DNA of 64,000 nt from Ichthyophis bannanicus. Taxonomy: Eukaryota; Chordata; Amphibia; Gymnophiona; Ichthyophiidae. The position numbers and the translations under genes are program-made. Numbering within the stretch: position 1 is the first letter of the stretch; every line of letters begins with the position of its first letter. The notes beneath the pieces were generated by a model, which was given only the letters and a program-made list of their open reading frames with translations, searched no databases and was not told the origin of the DNA. This document shows, piece by piece, positions 33,030 through 43,363 of this stretch. Location of the stretch: positions 1,442,184,163-1,442,248,162 of the forward strand of contig CM066031.1 in assembly GCA_033557465.1 (NCBI GenBank), written 5' to 3'.

Positions 33030-33670
33030 AAACACTGGTTCACATGTTCTGGGTATGTCCCACAATGAAGGATGCTTCGACAGAGGTATGTGTGGATTTC
33101 TTTGGGAGATTTTGGGACCTCAGTTTGTACTGTGGCCCAAGACTATTCTTTTTCATTTCCTGGTGGGGTTGGGTATCCCAAAGGCTAGTAATTAACTACT
33201 GTTTCAAGGGGCATGGTTGGTGGAGAAAATAATTCTACAAGCAAAGGTTTCTTCTGAAGCCCCCTCTTGCTGGCACTGTTGGGTGACTATGCACCAACTC
33301 CTGCAGATGGATTGTAAACAAGCTAGAGGAGGTCTGCAACATTGGTAACCCTTTTGGAGAGAGTACCTATAGACACTGGGGTCCATCAGCTAGGAGCTAT
33401 ATCTTGATTTTTCTTTAGGCAGCTGGGAGGTGTGATGTGTACACTATGGGATTGGGAGTCCTATTGCTCTCCCAGGAGAGGGGGGATGTTTAGGAAGGGA
33501 AAGGGATAGAAGAATCTAGGAGGCTAATTTAGGGCATACAGCAACTGTTTATGGGGTGGGGTGGGGTGGGGTGGGGAGGGGAAGGGTTGTGAAGGGAAGT
33601 ATGGTGTCTTTGATTTGATATGAAGAGGTTCTTAAAGGGATATCTCCCTGTATAATTTTCTTTGAACTTT
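33030..33670 (+). mobile_element. L1 3' end: ORF2 C-terminus and 3' UTR
   Basis: Fossil text KHWFTCSGYVPQ, WLVEKIILQAKVSSEAPSCW and HQLLQMDCKQA corresponds to the cysteine-rich C-terminal region of L1 ORF2. It is followed by a G-rich 3' UTR with ggggt repeats (33553-33581). L1 3' UTRs characteristically contain such a G-rich tract. Confidence 0.6.
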
Positions 33671-34164
33671 GAAACCTTCAGCGTGTCTCAGAACACAAGA
33701 TCCGATACCAGTCTTTTGAATGCACTCTACTGGGAATGGAGTTCCTTGAAAAAGCTATAGGGGAAGGGTGGTGGGAAAGGGAGTTAGAAGAGGACACAGG
33801 GAAAAAGAACATATTGCATTAGACCTGGAAGTTGTTGAATATTCCAGTTTGATGATTTGTTAGCATCATATAGCTTCTGTTTATGCATGAATTTGGGATA
33901 GAATTAGAGAACATAGGGGGGCAATACATGAAAAGATTCTATGCCAAGATTAGATATGTCTCTTTAAAAAGAAGGAATTAGAGATGTGCATGCAATACAT
34001 TTCGGTTTGTTTCATGTTTGGTTCAATTACCCGTTTTGATTCATATTTGGATTCCAAATAATTTGTCTCCATTAAAATCAATAAAGAAAGTAATTTTGCA
34101 TTTTAATTAACAGTGGGTGTTTTTATACATTGGTAATCCTACTTGCTTAAAACTTGTTGGTAGG
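33671..34164. other. no recognised feature
   Basis: From about 33980, ttagagatgtgcatgcaata opens an AT-rich segment with a fuzzy inverted character that may be the end of a DNA transposon. I could not find its other end. Confidence 0.35.
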
Positions 34165-34440
34165 CAACTCCAGAGAGGCATTAGCACTTCAAGACATCAA
34201 GAGTGCCATAAAGAGTCCATGGCACCAAATGAAGGGCAAAGCAGCCCAAATAGTAGAATGAAGACCACAAGCCATTGTGAGGAGGCAAAGCAGCAAAAAC
34301 AGTGGAACAAAGACCATAAAGCATGGGGAGAGCAGCAAAGTAGCACAGACATTGGCATGGAGACCATAAGACAAAGGGAGAGGGGTAACGCAGTATCATA
34401 ATTGGCAAGGAGACCCCAAATCCTCTGGGCAATGGCCAAG
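34165..34440. repeat. degenerate minisatellite, unit about 50 bp
   Basis: Four to five units share gcaaagcagc, a variable centre, then aagaccataag and a purine-rich end. Starts are near 34220, 34270, 34320 and 34375. The 94-codon ORF across it is a consequence of the repeat. Confidence 0.7.
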
Positions 34441-35023
34441 AAGCACCAAGATGGTTAGGACAAGGTCAGAGTTTTGAAAGAAAATTGAGCATGTTTGAAA
34501 AAGAGCATCCTGGTTTCTTCATAGGTTTACTCAGAAGAATTTAAACACAAGAACATACTTTGTCACACTGCTTTTCTGAAAGGCAGGGTAGCTAGCTTGA
34601 AGAAGAAGAAAAGTTTCTCCCTTGATACAGCCTGGCAAAAATGTGAAGACACGTCATGAGTATGTCAGTCCTTGCGATATTGCTTATCCCTACACACGGC
34701 AATGTATAAAATTAAAGTGCGCCATATATATGCTGTTTGAACAGTAGAGATCATTTTAAATCATTTATATTATGATAATAAAAGGACCACTACTACAGGG
34801 AACTAACAGAAATACACTGGTGGACCAGGTAATGTAGAGGGTCCAACAAAAAAAAAAGAGCTTGAAAATAAGCAGATATCTATGATTTTAAGATTGAAGT
34901 TTGTTTTGTGTTGGAAGCTGCATAACTCTGTCTATCTGAGGTCCATTTAGATAATTTTCTAAAATAATGGTTTTTTTTAATGTACTGTGCATGATTTATA
35001 ATGGCAACATAGGCATCTACTGT
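34441..35023. other. no recognised feature
   Basis: AT-rich, non-coding. Confidence 0.4.
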
Positions 35024-35033
35024 ATGTGCCTTT

Positions 35034-35260
35034 CAGGAGTGGAGGAGTAGCCTAGTGGTTAGAACACTGGCTTGCTAACCAAGCAACCAGGGTTCAATTC
35101 CCACTAGCACTCCTTGTGGCCTTGGGCAAGTCACTTAACCCTCCATTGCCTCGGAAGAATGGCCTGGCAATCTACTTCCGGTGACACTGCCAAGAAAACC
35201 CAGGAGCTTCTGGGTCGCCAGGAGTCAGGACTGACTCAAAGGCACACATTGCATTTTTGC
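35034..35260 (+). mobile_element. tRNA/CORE-SINE with RTE-derived tail
   Basis: A box tagcctagtgg (35048-35058) and B box ggttcaattcc (35091-35101) are perfect RNA polymerase III promoter matches. The CORE segment ccttgtggccttgggcaagt follows, then a piece like the RTE 5' region (35152-35201) and an RTE-3'-end-like piece (35210-35246: gggtcgccaggagtcagg). A 10-bp target-site duplication, atgtgccttt, lies at 35024-35033 and 35261-35270. Confidence 0.92.
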
Positions 35261-35270
35261 ATGTGCCTTT

Positions 35271-36431
35271 ATAAAACAGGCACCCAAAACTATAAGCAAC
35301 AATGCATAAATTCTCATGCACAAATTTGCACTGGCTTTGCTTCAAAGGCATAAATACATGCACGTACTCTACAGTTATACACAGGTACCTTATAAAGTAT
35401 ACACATACATTCTTAACTCCACTCCTGTTCCACCCAGAATTACAATCCTGGTTTTGTCAATGTGCATATGTATACATGTTTATTAGGCTGCACAATTTTG
35501 GATAAGCTCTTTTCCCTGTATCAAACATGAAATTCTATAACCCACGTCTGGTGTTTTCAGCTCCTGAAAAAAAACCTTCTCAAGTTCTATATTTTGCCAG
35601 AATTGTAATTCTTTCTAGACAGTCACTTTAACTTGTTGAGATTAAACAGAAAATAATCTGCTTTGATTAAAAACACATCAGTTGAAATTTTTTAGCACTA
35701 AAAAAACAGAAATTAATCCTTCCAATCCCTTTTAATCCTGGAGTGATAGCATAATTTAGAAAGAACTTTACAGACAGTATTCATACAAAAATACCTGTTA
35801 AACATTACTAGCCAGAGATGAATTGTTGTGCCATTTTTTTCTTCAAAAAAATCCTCAAGTTATTTTCTGTGGTAAGATTAGGACTCTGTGGCAATTCTGC
35901 ATGCCACCATGCAAAGGAGAAGGCTTGGATTCCCAGCAAAGGTCCTCTGTTCCCTGGATAAGTTTACCAAATAGCAATGCTCTACAGTCCCATTCAGTAT
36001 TGCCAGAAATTGATGTTTTGACACCATCAGTACCTTCTGTGGGGGCTCTCTTGTCGTCTACTGTTCTCATTCAAGTTCAGTAAGTACTTAGGAATTAACG
36101 CGGTGCAAAAACAAGAGATTAAAATATACCATCTTCATCAAAAACAGACTGAATAAAGATGAAGATGGGGTATACTTTAAAGTACTGATTTTTTTTAACT
36201 TGTTGAAGTGGATGACAACTGAAAAACAGTTGAAACACTGCTGTTGGGCAGTACTGAATAGGATTAAACAGCAGTACATTTTGGCATATCACTTGGAGAT
36301 GATCTGGAGATAAGTGCTGTTTCTATAGTATTTGATGTCGTTAGAATAGTTAGCAATAAATAGGATTTTATTATTGATAAATGTATATATTTTTGAGCTT
36401 TTCTTGGATAAAGTAGTGTGGTTACCATTGA
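35271..36431. other. no recognised feature
   Basis: No coding unit. Short ORFs are not supported by any motif. Confidence 0.4.
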
Positions 36432-36600
36432 AAGAAAATGTGTGCTGTCGAGTCCATTCAGAATCCTAGTTACCCAGCCTCTGTGTTTTCTAGGCAAAGT
36501 ACTACCAAAAGTAGATTGTTAGGTCAGTAATAGCCAGGCGCAACCCTGCTTAGCTTCTCAGATCAGGCTCATTCAGGGCAGCAAAGCCATATTAGTCCAC
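36432..36600 (-). mobile_element. 5S-rRNA-derived SINE with RTE-type tail
   Basis: On the minus strand, ctgatctgagaagctaagca followed by gggttgcgcctgg matches the internal promoter region of vertebrate 5S rRNA (GATCTCGGAAGCTAAGCAGG then GTCGGGCCTGG). After it come caatctacttttggtagtac and gaatggactcgacagcacac, the same body and tail as the RTE-tailed tRNA SINEs. This is SINE3-like: a 5S head joined to a LINE-derived tail. Confidence 0.75.
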
Positions 36601-36674
36601 TTTAATGGTTGACAAATAAAAAGAAAACAAATTTGACAGTGATTCTGAACCATAGTTTACTTGTTAGTGTAGCA

Positions 36675-36895
36675 GGATTTAAAAAAGGTTTGGACAAGTC
36701 CCTGGAGGAAAAGTCCACAAATGATTAAAGTGGATTTGGGGAAAGTCACTGCTTATTCCTGGGATAAGCAGCATGGGATCTATCTATTCTTTTGGGATCT
36801 TGCCAGGTACTTGTTACTTGGACTGGTCACTGCTGCAAACCGGATACTGGGATAGATGGACCTTTGGTCTGACCTGGTATGGCAGTTTCTTAAGG
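36675..36895 (+). mobile_element. CR1 3' end fragment
   Basis: It begins ggatttaaaaaaggtttgga, contains tggacctttggtctgacctg and ends ggtatggcagtttcttaagg. The layout is the same as at 13745-13976. Confidence 0.85.
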
Positions 36896-37340
36896 TCGAA
36901 GACCATTTAACAGCTAAGAATGTTGCTGTTTAAGAGGCCATTTTTGTAAGTAAAAGTGTTTTATGTGCAGTAACAAGCACTTAAAAAACTGCCCAGGGGT
37001 ATACATATAAAGTATACACACAGACATTCCCAAAAAGGAAATTGGGCAGAGTTATATGTGCATGCGTTATAAAATATGCACTTATCCATGCGCATTTAGG
37101 TGAAAAAATGATGCCTGCTTTGAAGCAAGTATAACTTTGGGTGGAAGCTTTTGGGGAGACAATTTTGTTAAAGCCCCTAGCACATCTGTTGCCTTTTATA
37201 AAACAGGCACACCATAAGTGCTGATACGCTCTCACCACCTGTGTTATACAATTACTCGCCTTGTGAGCAACTGGAAGTCACAGTTTTTACCCTTGCAACT
37301 ACAAAATTTAATTCAAAAAGCTTTCAGTGGGTTCTTTTGA
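36896..37340. other. no recognised feature
   Basis: Unassigned flank of DIRS B. Confidence 0.4.
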
Positions 37341-37500
37341 ATCTCCAGGAACAAGCAGGAATTTAGTCTTCACATATGGGTATCGTCGGTACCGACGGAG
37401 CCTGGGCGGGAACGCTCCCCAGCGTCCAATAGGAACGCTTTTGGGAGCATCCCTCAGCACATGCGCGCCGCCTTTCCAACTGTCCCTCTTCAGTTCTTTG
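37341..37500. repeat. DIRS B 5' inverted terminal repeat
   Basis: atctccaggaacaagcagga through ccctcttcag is matched in reverse complement at about 42850-43005, where ctgaagagggacagttggag through agactaaattcctgct is found. It includes the core gggaacgctccccagcgtcc. Confidence 0.9.
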
Positions 37501-37569
37501 TTTTCCGCGGAGCCGACAGAACACATACCCTGTCACCGCAGAAAATTTCTTCTTTAAACTTGTTTTCTT

Positions 37570-39595
37570 GTGGTCGCGCCTGCCTATGCACGACACCTAC
37601 AGGTACCACCGGTTCTTTCTTTCTTCTTTTCTAAAAAAAAAAAAATATATATATATATTTTTTTTTTTTTTTTAACGGTTTCTCTTCAGAAACTTTTTCT
37701 TTTGGTGCTAGGCGCCATTTTGGGCATTAGGCCCCATTTTTCCCAAAAGATGGAAAAACCAGCTAGTGGTTTTAAAAAATGTACTAAATGTGGCGGTACC
37801 ATCTCCATCACAGACACCCATGACTGGTGTCTAAAATGTTTAGGCCCTGACCATTCTCCATCTGAGTGTTCCTCCTGTATGGGGATGATTAAAAGAGGAA
37901 GACAGAACCGAGCTGCAAAGCTCGGTACCCTCTTTTCTTCAGATACCAGGTCCATTGCATCAACGTCTTCAAGAGCCTCGTCTTCCTCTCATGGATCTCA
38001 GGTAACTAAACATAAGAGCCGGTCCTCCAAGAATAGCTCTCCTTCAAAGCATTGAGAGGTCATTGGCATTGCCCTTGAGGAAACTACACTGGCAAAACAG
38101 CCCCGGTGGGAGGCTTCGACCTCCAAAGCATCAACGGGGTTCCAGGATGTTCTCAAGGCCTCGACCTCAGCAGAACTACTGGTGCCATGCTCAGGGGTTC
38201 CGGACGCTTTTACCGGTACCGATACCCAGGCATCAGCAGCGTCGATAGACCAGAGATTCCTTGCTAATAAACGCAGTCTTGCAGCTCTTCTTACAGCTGC
38301 GGTACCGTTGACACCGGTGGTTCAACGGGCACCGGTACCGACACCAGCACCGGTTCAGATACCGGTACCAGCACCGACAGTACCGGCCCCGGTGGGAATC
38401 CTTCCCATGCTGACTTTTTCTGGCATCAACAGAACAGTACCGGACCAATTCGGTACTGACTTCGATCGATACCGAGACCGTGCTTTGCATGAACATCGAG
38501 ATCAGAGATATTTTGAACCCTCCGATTCCGATGACTCTGATACTTCTGCCAGTACCAGAGTGTTTCTCCCGGAAGACTCCTCTTCTTCCCAACGCAGAAG
38601 GCCTCCTCCGGAACACGTCTTTTCAGGACTTTATTTGTGATGTGGCCCAAGGCCTTTCAATCACGATAGCTCCTGAAAAAGAACCTAGAGCAAAGGAATT
38701 GGAAATTCTCCAATACCCTAAGGCTCCCAAGGAGGCAGCCACTCTGCCCATTCATGAAATTCTTCATGATTTGATGCTCAGAATGTGGCAGACACCTTTG
38801 ACCACATCTCCTCATTCCAGAAGACTCGATACCATGTATCGAGTTCCACCATGTCCTGGTTTTCAAAAGACTCAGCTGCCACACCATTCAATGGTAGTGG
38901 AGTAAGCCATGCGTAGGATGAAAAGTGCAAAGAGACATGCATCCAATCCTCCAGGTCGTGAATGCACGACTCTTGACGCTTTTGGGCGTCGACCTTTTCA
39001 GGCTTCCATGCTTTCAGCTAGGATCAGCTCATATATTTTATATATGGGAATGTTCCTCAAAAGAGCTTACAGGAGATTTGGAGCTTATGAGCCCCCTTCT
39101 CCCTGAAGACAAATGACAGGACTTTCTTACTCTTGTCAAGCATGCTCAAGATGTGTCTCCAAGTTTGTAAACCGTGCAGCCTTTGACTGCTTTGAATGCA
39201 TCAGCAGAACCTCTGCTATTGCCATTGGTGCACGTTGGATTGTCTGGCTTCAGGCATCAGACTTGGAGATTTGGGTACAGGATAAATTGGGAAACATCCC
39301 TTGCACAGGAGAAAACCTCTTTGGCAAGAATTGGCAGGAGAAGGCTAATGAGACAGATGCTGACAATATCACTTTAGATAGATTGTCAAAATCTACAGCC
39401 ACTCCAGCCAAAAAGAAACCCTATAAAGAACCCTTTTTCAGCAAAAAGAGGAAGTTTTATCCGTCCTATACCCAGCAAGGGCAAGCTCAGGGTCAAGTTG
39501 CCCAGAAAGGTCAACAACAACAATCCAGACAAAAGAAGCCAAAAGGCCTTAGAGCTCAACCAGCTCCACAGGCCCAGCCCCCTCAAGGGCTTTGA
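37570..39595 (+). pseudogene. DIRS B gag
   Basis: The frame 37570-38055 includes KCTKCGGTISITDTHDWCLK, ending SPSKH then TGA. The same frame continues at 38182 with a Pro/Val/Thr repeat region (codons built on accggtacc) and shifts near 38600 to SFQDFICDVAQGLSITIAPE, then HEILHDLMLRMWQTPLTTSP. A stop at about 38903 and another frame change near 39100 follow. The C-terminal NRAAFDCFECISRTSAIAIG region and the basic glutamine-rich tail end at 39595. Confidence 0.85.
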
Positions 39596-39639
39596 CTCCT
39601 TCATGAGAACTTAGCCTTCCTGTCTCTGAAAGGTCCAGA

Positions 39640-41480
39640 ACCCCTAAACATTCCAGGCAGGTTGTGTCATTTTGCCAACAGATGGCACCAAATAACAGCA
39701 GAAAACTGGACTCTGTCCATTGTGGGAGAGGGGTACAAGCTTCATTTTCACAGTATGCCCCCTCCTACAATCGTAAAACAGTTCAATTCCCAAACCTCTA
39801 CAGGCAATCTACTGGACAAGAAGTCTCAACACTCCTTGCTCAAGGAGCAATAGAGGAGTTGCCCATTCTTCAACAGGGTGCACTGTTCTACTCCCCCTAT
39901 TTTCTTATTCCAAAGAAAACAGGAGGACACAGACCCATTCTAGACCTCAGAGAATTGAACAAATATCTGTTCCGAGAAAAGTTCAAAATGATTTCTCTGG
40001 GAACTCTTCTGCCATACCTTCAAAGTCAGGATTGACTTTGTGCTCTAGATCTAAAGGATGCATATACTCACATTCTGAGCCATCTAGATCACAGGAAATT
40101 CTTACGATTCCATTTCAAGGGAAAACATTTCCAATACAGGGTTCTTCCCTTTGGTCTAGCTTCGGCACCAAGAGTGTTCACGAAAAGCATGGCAGTAGTA
40201 GCTGCATTTCTGCGAACCCTGGGGATATTTGTCTTCCCTTACTTGGACAATTGGCTCATTCGAGCCCCCAGGGTTCCAGAAGCCAGTACTGCACTGTCTC
40301 GCACAATGTGAATCCTTCAATACTTGGGATTGCTCATAAACCTCCCAAAATCCCAACTTGCTCCGTCTCAGTCCCTAGAGTTCATAGGAGCTTGTCTAGA
40401 TACCAGACAGTCAAGGGCTTTTCTCCCACAACCCCGCTGTCTTCGTATAATGCAACTAGCTTCTCAAGCAGCGGTGAAATCCTACCTAACTGCTTGAGAA
40501 CTACTACAACTATTGGGACACATGGCATCCACGGTTCATGTGGTTCCCTACGCTCGCCTTCATATGCGAGCAGCCCAGTTGACCCTATCCACACAGTGGA
40601 CACAGGCCACAGGACGTCTGTCGGACAAGATATCAAACTCATGACGCCTGATCTTGTCCCTACAATGGTGGCAAACACTGGAAAATCTTCTAGTGGGGTC
40701 TCCTTTCCAGCAACCCCTATTCCAGGCCACCCTAACAACAGATGCATCACAGGTGGGTGGGGGAGAACACCTGCATCATCTCTCTACCCAAGGTACCTGG
40801 ACTCCACAGGAGGCTTGTCTTCACATAAACCTCCTGGAACTCAGAGCAATCTATCTAGCTCTTCGAGTATTCCATGCCCAGTTCAGCTACAAGACAGTCC
40901 TAGTCCAAATGGACAATCACGTAGCTATGTTTTACGTGAACTAGCAGGGGGGAAAGGCTCTCTGTCGTTATGCAACAAAGCTTTACGACAATGGGCCCTC
41001 GCCAAAGAGCATCAAATTCACCTTCTTGTGGTATATCTTCCAGGCATTCAAAACCTTTGGGCAGACAAACTCAGCCGAGTACTGCTACTTCACGAATGGT
41101 CTCTCCACCTAGACCAGGTGGCCAAGATATTTCAGATCTGGGAACCCCAGACATAGACCTATTTGCAAGTCCACTGAATGCCAAACTTCCCCGGTTCTGT
41201 TCCAGGATTCCGGCTCAAAATTGCCAGACAAGGGACGTCTTCCTTCTTCACTGGGGTCACAGCTTCCTCTATGCCTTCCCACCCATTCCCCTCATCCCCA
41301 AAACACTCTTCAAGCTTCAGAGAGACAGAGGTCGTATGATCCTCATAGCGCCACGGTGGCCACGCCAAACGTAGTATCCCCTGCTTCTACATCTCTCTCA
41401 AGCTGCACCTCTGGAGTTAGGCTATGCTCCAGATCTCCTCTCCCAAGAGAACGGGATGCTATTGCACCCGAATACCCAGT
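39640..41480 (+). pseudogene. DIRS B reverse transcriptase / RNase H, catalytic site altered
   Basis: LDLRELNKYLFREKFKM is followed by QSQD and then TGA at 40033-40035, where copy A has TGG (Trp). Past it, LDLKDAYTH and LPFGLASAPRVF are present, then YLDNW at 40240-40254: the second catalytic Asp of YLDD has become Asn (aat at 40249-40251). RNase H keeps TTDASQVGGG, LLELRAIYLAL, QMDNHVAMFYVN and LPGIQNLWADKLSR. After it WEPQT ends one frame and TPDIDLFASPLNAKLPRF continues in the next. The RT cannot be active. Confidence 0.92.
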
Positions 41481-42480
41481 CCCTGCATCTCAGGGCCTGG
41501 TTGCTGAAAGCTTAGACCTTCAGGATCTCAACCTTTCCCAACAGGTAAAGGATATCCTTCAAGCTTCTAGAAAACCTTCTACAAGACGCTCTTACGCCTT
41601 CAAGTGGAAACGTTTTACTATATGGTGTTCACAGAAAGGGTTAAACCTCCTTATGATACCTTTGGAATCGATACTAGAGTATCTACTTCATTTATCAAAT
41701 TCTGGTCTAAAGACCAGTTCAGTAAGAGTCCATCTTTGTGCAATTGCAGCTTCCTATAAGCCTCTAAATGGACAACCAATATCCTCTCACTCACTCATAT
41801 CAAGATTTATGAGAGGTCTTCTATTAACAAAGCCTCCCATCAGGCCACCACCGATGGCATGGGATTTAAACCTAGTTCTCGGGCAGCTCATGAAACCGCC
41901 TTTTGAACCTTTAGCCAATACAACCCTAAAGCTTTTGTCCTGGAAGGTCATCTTCCTGATTGCAATCACCTCTGCATGTCGCATTAGTGAATTGCAAGCT
42001 TCAGTGGCTGATCCTCCTTATACTAGGTTTCACCATGATAAGGTTGTTCTCAGAACTCATCCACACTTTATGCCAAAGGTGGTTTCGCCTTTTCATTTAA
42101 ATCAATCAATTTATCTTCCTGTATTCTTTCCGAGGCCTCATGCCTCTAATGCAGAAAGGAACCTTCATACTTTGGATTGTAAAAGAGCCTTAGCTTTTTA
42201 CCTACAAACACCACAGCAACATAGAAAGTCTTCTCAACTTTTTATTGCTTTTGATTCTAGTCTTTTGGGACTTCCATTCTCCAAGAGAACTCTATCCAAA
42301 TGGATTGCACAATCCTTTGCTTATGAGAGTAAGAGTCTTCCTCTTCAAGGCCATGTCACAGCTCACAATGTGAGAGCCATGGCAGCCTCTATGGCTAACC
42401 TTCACTCTGTGTCTATTGATGACATTTGTCGAGCAGCCACCTGGGCTTCGGTACACACCTTACAGCCCACTACTGCCTAG
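41221..42480 (+). pseudogene. DIRS B tyrosine recombinase, catalytic Tyr lost by frameshift
   Basis: This is the longest clean frame in the window (419 codons). The first ~85 codons overlap the upstream RNase H/linker and are in an alternative frame. The recombinase proper starts around QVKDILQASRKPSTRRSYAF. Arg I sits in SACRISELQAS, and the HxxR block HNVRAMAAS is at 42364-42375. One base is missing at about 42461 relative to copy A (cttacag versus cttcacag), so the frame ends VHTLQPTTA instead of FTAHYCLD, and the nucleophilic tyrosine is lost (it is still encoded one frame over). Confidence 0.92.
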
Positions 42481-42669
42481 ATAAAGCCTCCAGTTGGGAT
42501 GCCTTCTTTGGCCAAGCTGTTCTTCAAAATCTCTTTCAGACCTAATTCATCTCCTACCCCCCAAACCTGGTGGGATGCCAGAGATCCATGGGAGGAAGCA
42601 TGGCCTACCTTACTATAGGTGGCAGCTTCCTGGGGCTATCTCCCTGGCATCTTCAGCTAGGGAGTCCCC

Positions 42670-43034
42670 ATATGTGAAGACTACATTCCTGCTTGTTCCT
42701 GGAGATAGCGTAGTTACTCACCTGTAACAGGTGATCTCCGGGAATAGCAGGAATTCTGTCTTCACAACCCACCCACCTCCCCTAGGAGTTGTCTCTATCT
42801 CTCTGTCTCTTTCCTCTCTCCCTCTATCCTTTCACTCAGCTACAAACTTAACTGAAGAGGGACAGTTGGAGAGCGGGAAGGCAGTGCGCATGTGCTGAGG
42901 GATGCTCCCAAAAGCGTTCCTATTGGACACTGGGGAGCGTTCCCGCGCAGGCTCCGTCAGTACCGACGATACCCATATGTGAAGACTAAATTCCTGCTTT
43001 TCCCGGAGATCACCTGTTACAGGTGAGTAACTAC
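42670..43034. repeat. DIRS B 3' region: hairpin and inverted copy of the 5' end
   Basis: 42670-42765 is a hairpin whose arms are tgaagactacattcctgctt and its near complement (gcaggaattctgtcttca), with cacctgtaacaggtg in the loop. 42850-43034 repeats the 5' end in reverse complement, followed by ctgttacaggtgagtaac. Between the two lies ctatctctctgtctctttcc. Copy A has the same layout at its left edge. Confidence 0.85.
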
Positions 43035-43363
43035 ACTTTCTATGCAGCAGTTCCTGGAACTGTCAGAAAGATAATGGACCATTTCTGGGCGTCTATTTCT
43101 CTGGAACCCTGGGTCTGATTTGGCCCATTTCTTAATTCAACATGTCTTTTCCTCAGTTTTTCCCCATGCTAAATTTGGTCCTATTCCAATTTCATTTCAT
43201 TTTTGGACAGTTATTTTGCCTACAGGTGGTCAGATATTTTTAACCTCTTATTTATAAAAAGGCCTCACAAATAGTAGAGATTTCAAGTTTTCTCCAGGAC
43301 TAAAATAGCAACTAATAACTCCGTAGTGGAGATGGTTAACAAGAGGTTTGCATTCTTAAATCA

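Larger units (their letters stand above)
37341..43034 (+). mobile_element. DIRS-like retrotransposon, copy B (complete ends)
   Basis: Order on the plus strand: inverted repeat (37341-37500), leader with an A/T-run palindrome, gag, RT, RNase H, tyrosine recombinase, then a 3' region with a hairpin (42670-42765) and an inverted copy of the 5' end (42850-43034). The length of about 5.7 kb and the absence of a target-site duplication fit DIRS. It is the same family as copy A, in the opposite orientation. In B the gag, RT and recombinase are each broken (stops, frameshifts, YLDN instead of YLDD), so it is dead. Confidence 0.94.

Noticed and set aside
35039..35110. A functional tRNA gene
   Set aside because: A and B boxes are perfect, but they belong to the head of a SINE with target duplications; there is no tRNA acceptor stem closure.
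36520..36600. A functional 5S rRNA gene
   Set aside because: Only part of 5S is present, diverged and fused to a SINE tail; no complete 5S or T-run terminator.
40032..41156. 374-codon plus-strand ORF in DIRS B
   Set aside because: The RT and RNase H motifs are in another frame over this interval, so this ORF is a shadow.
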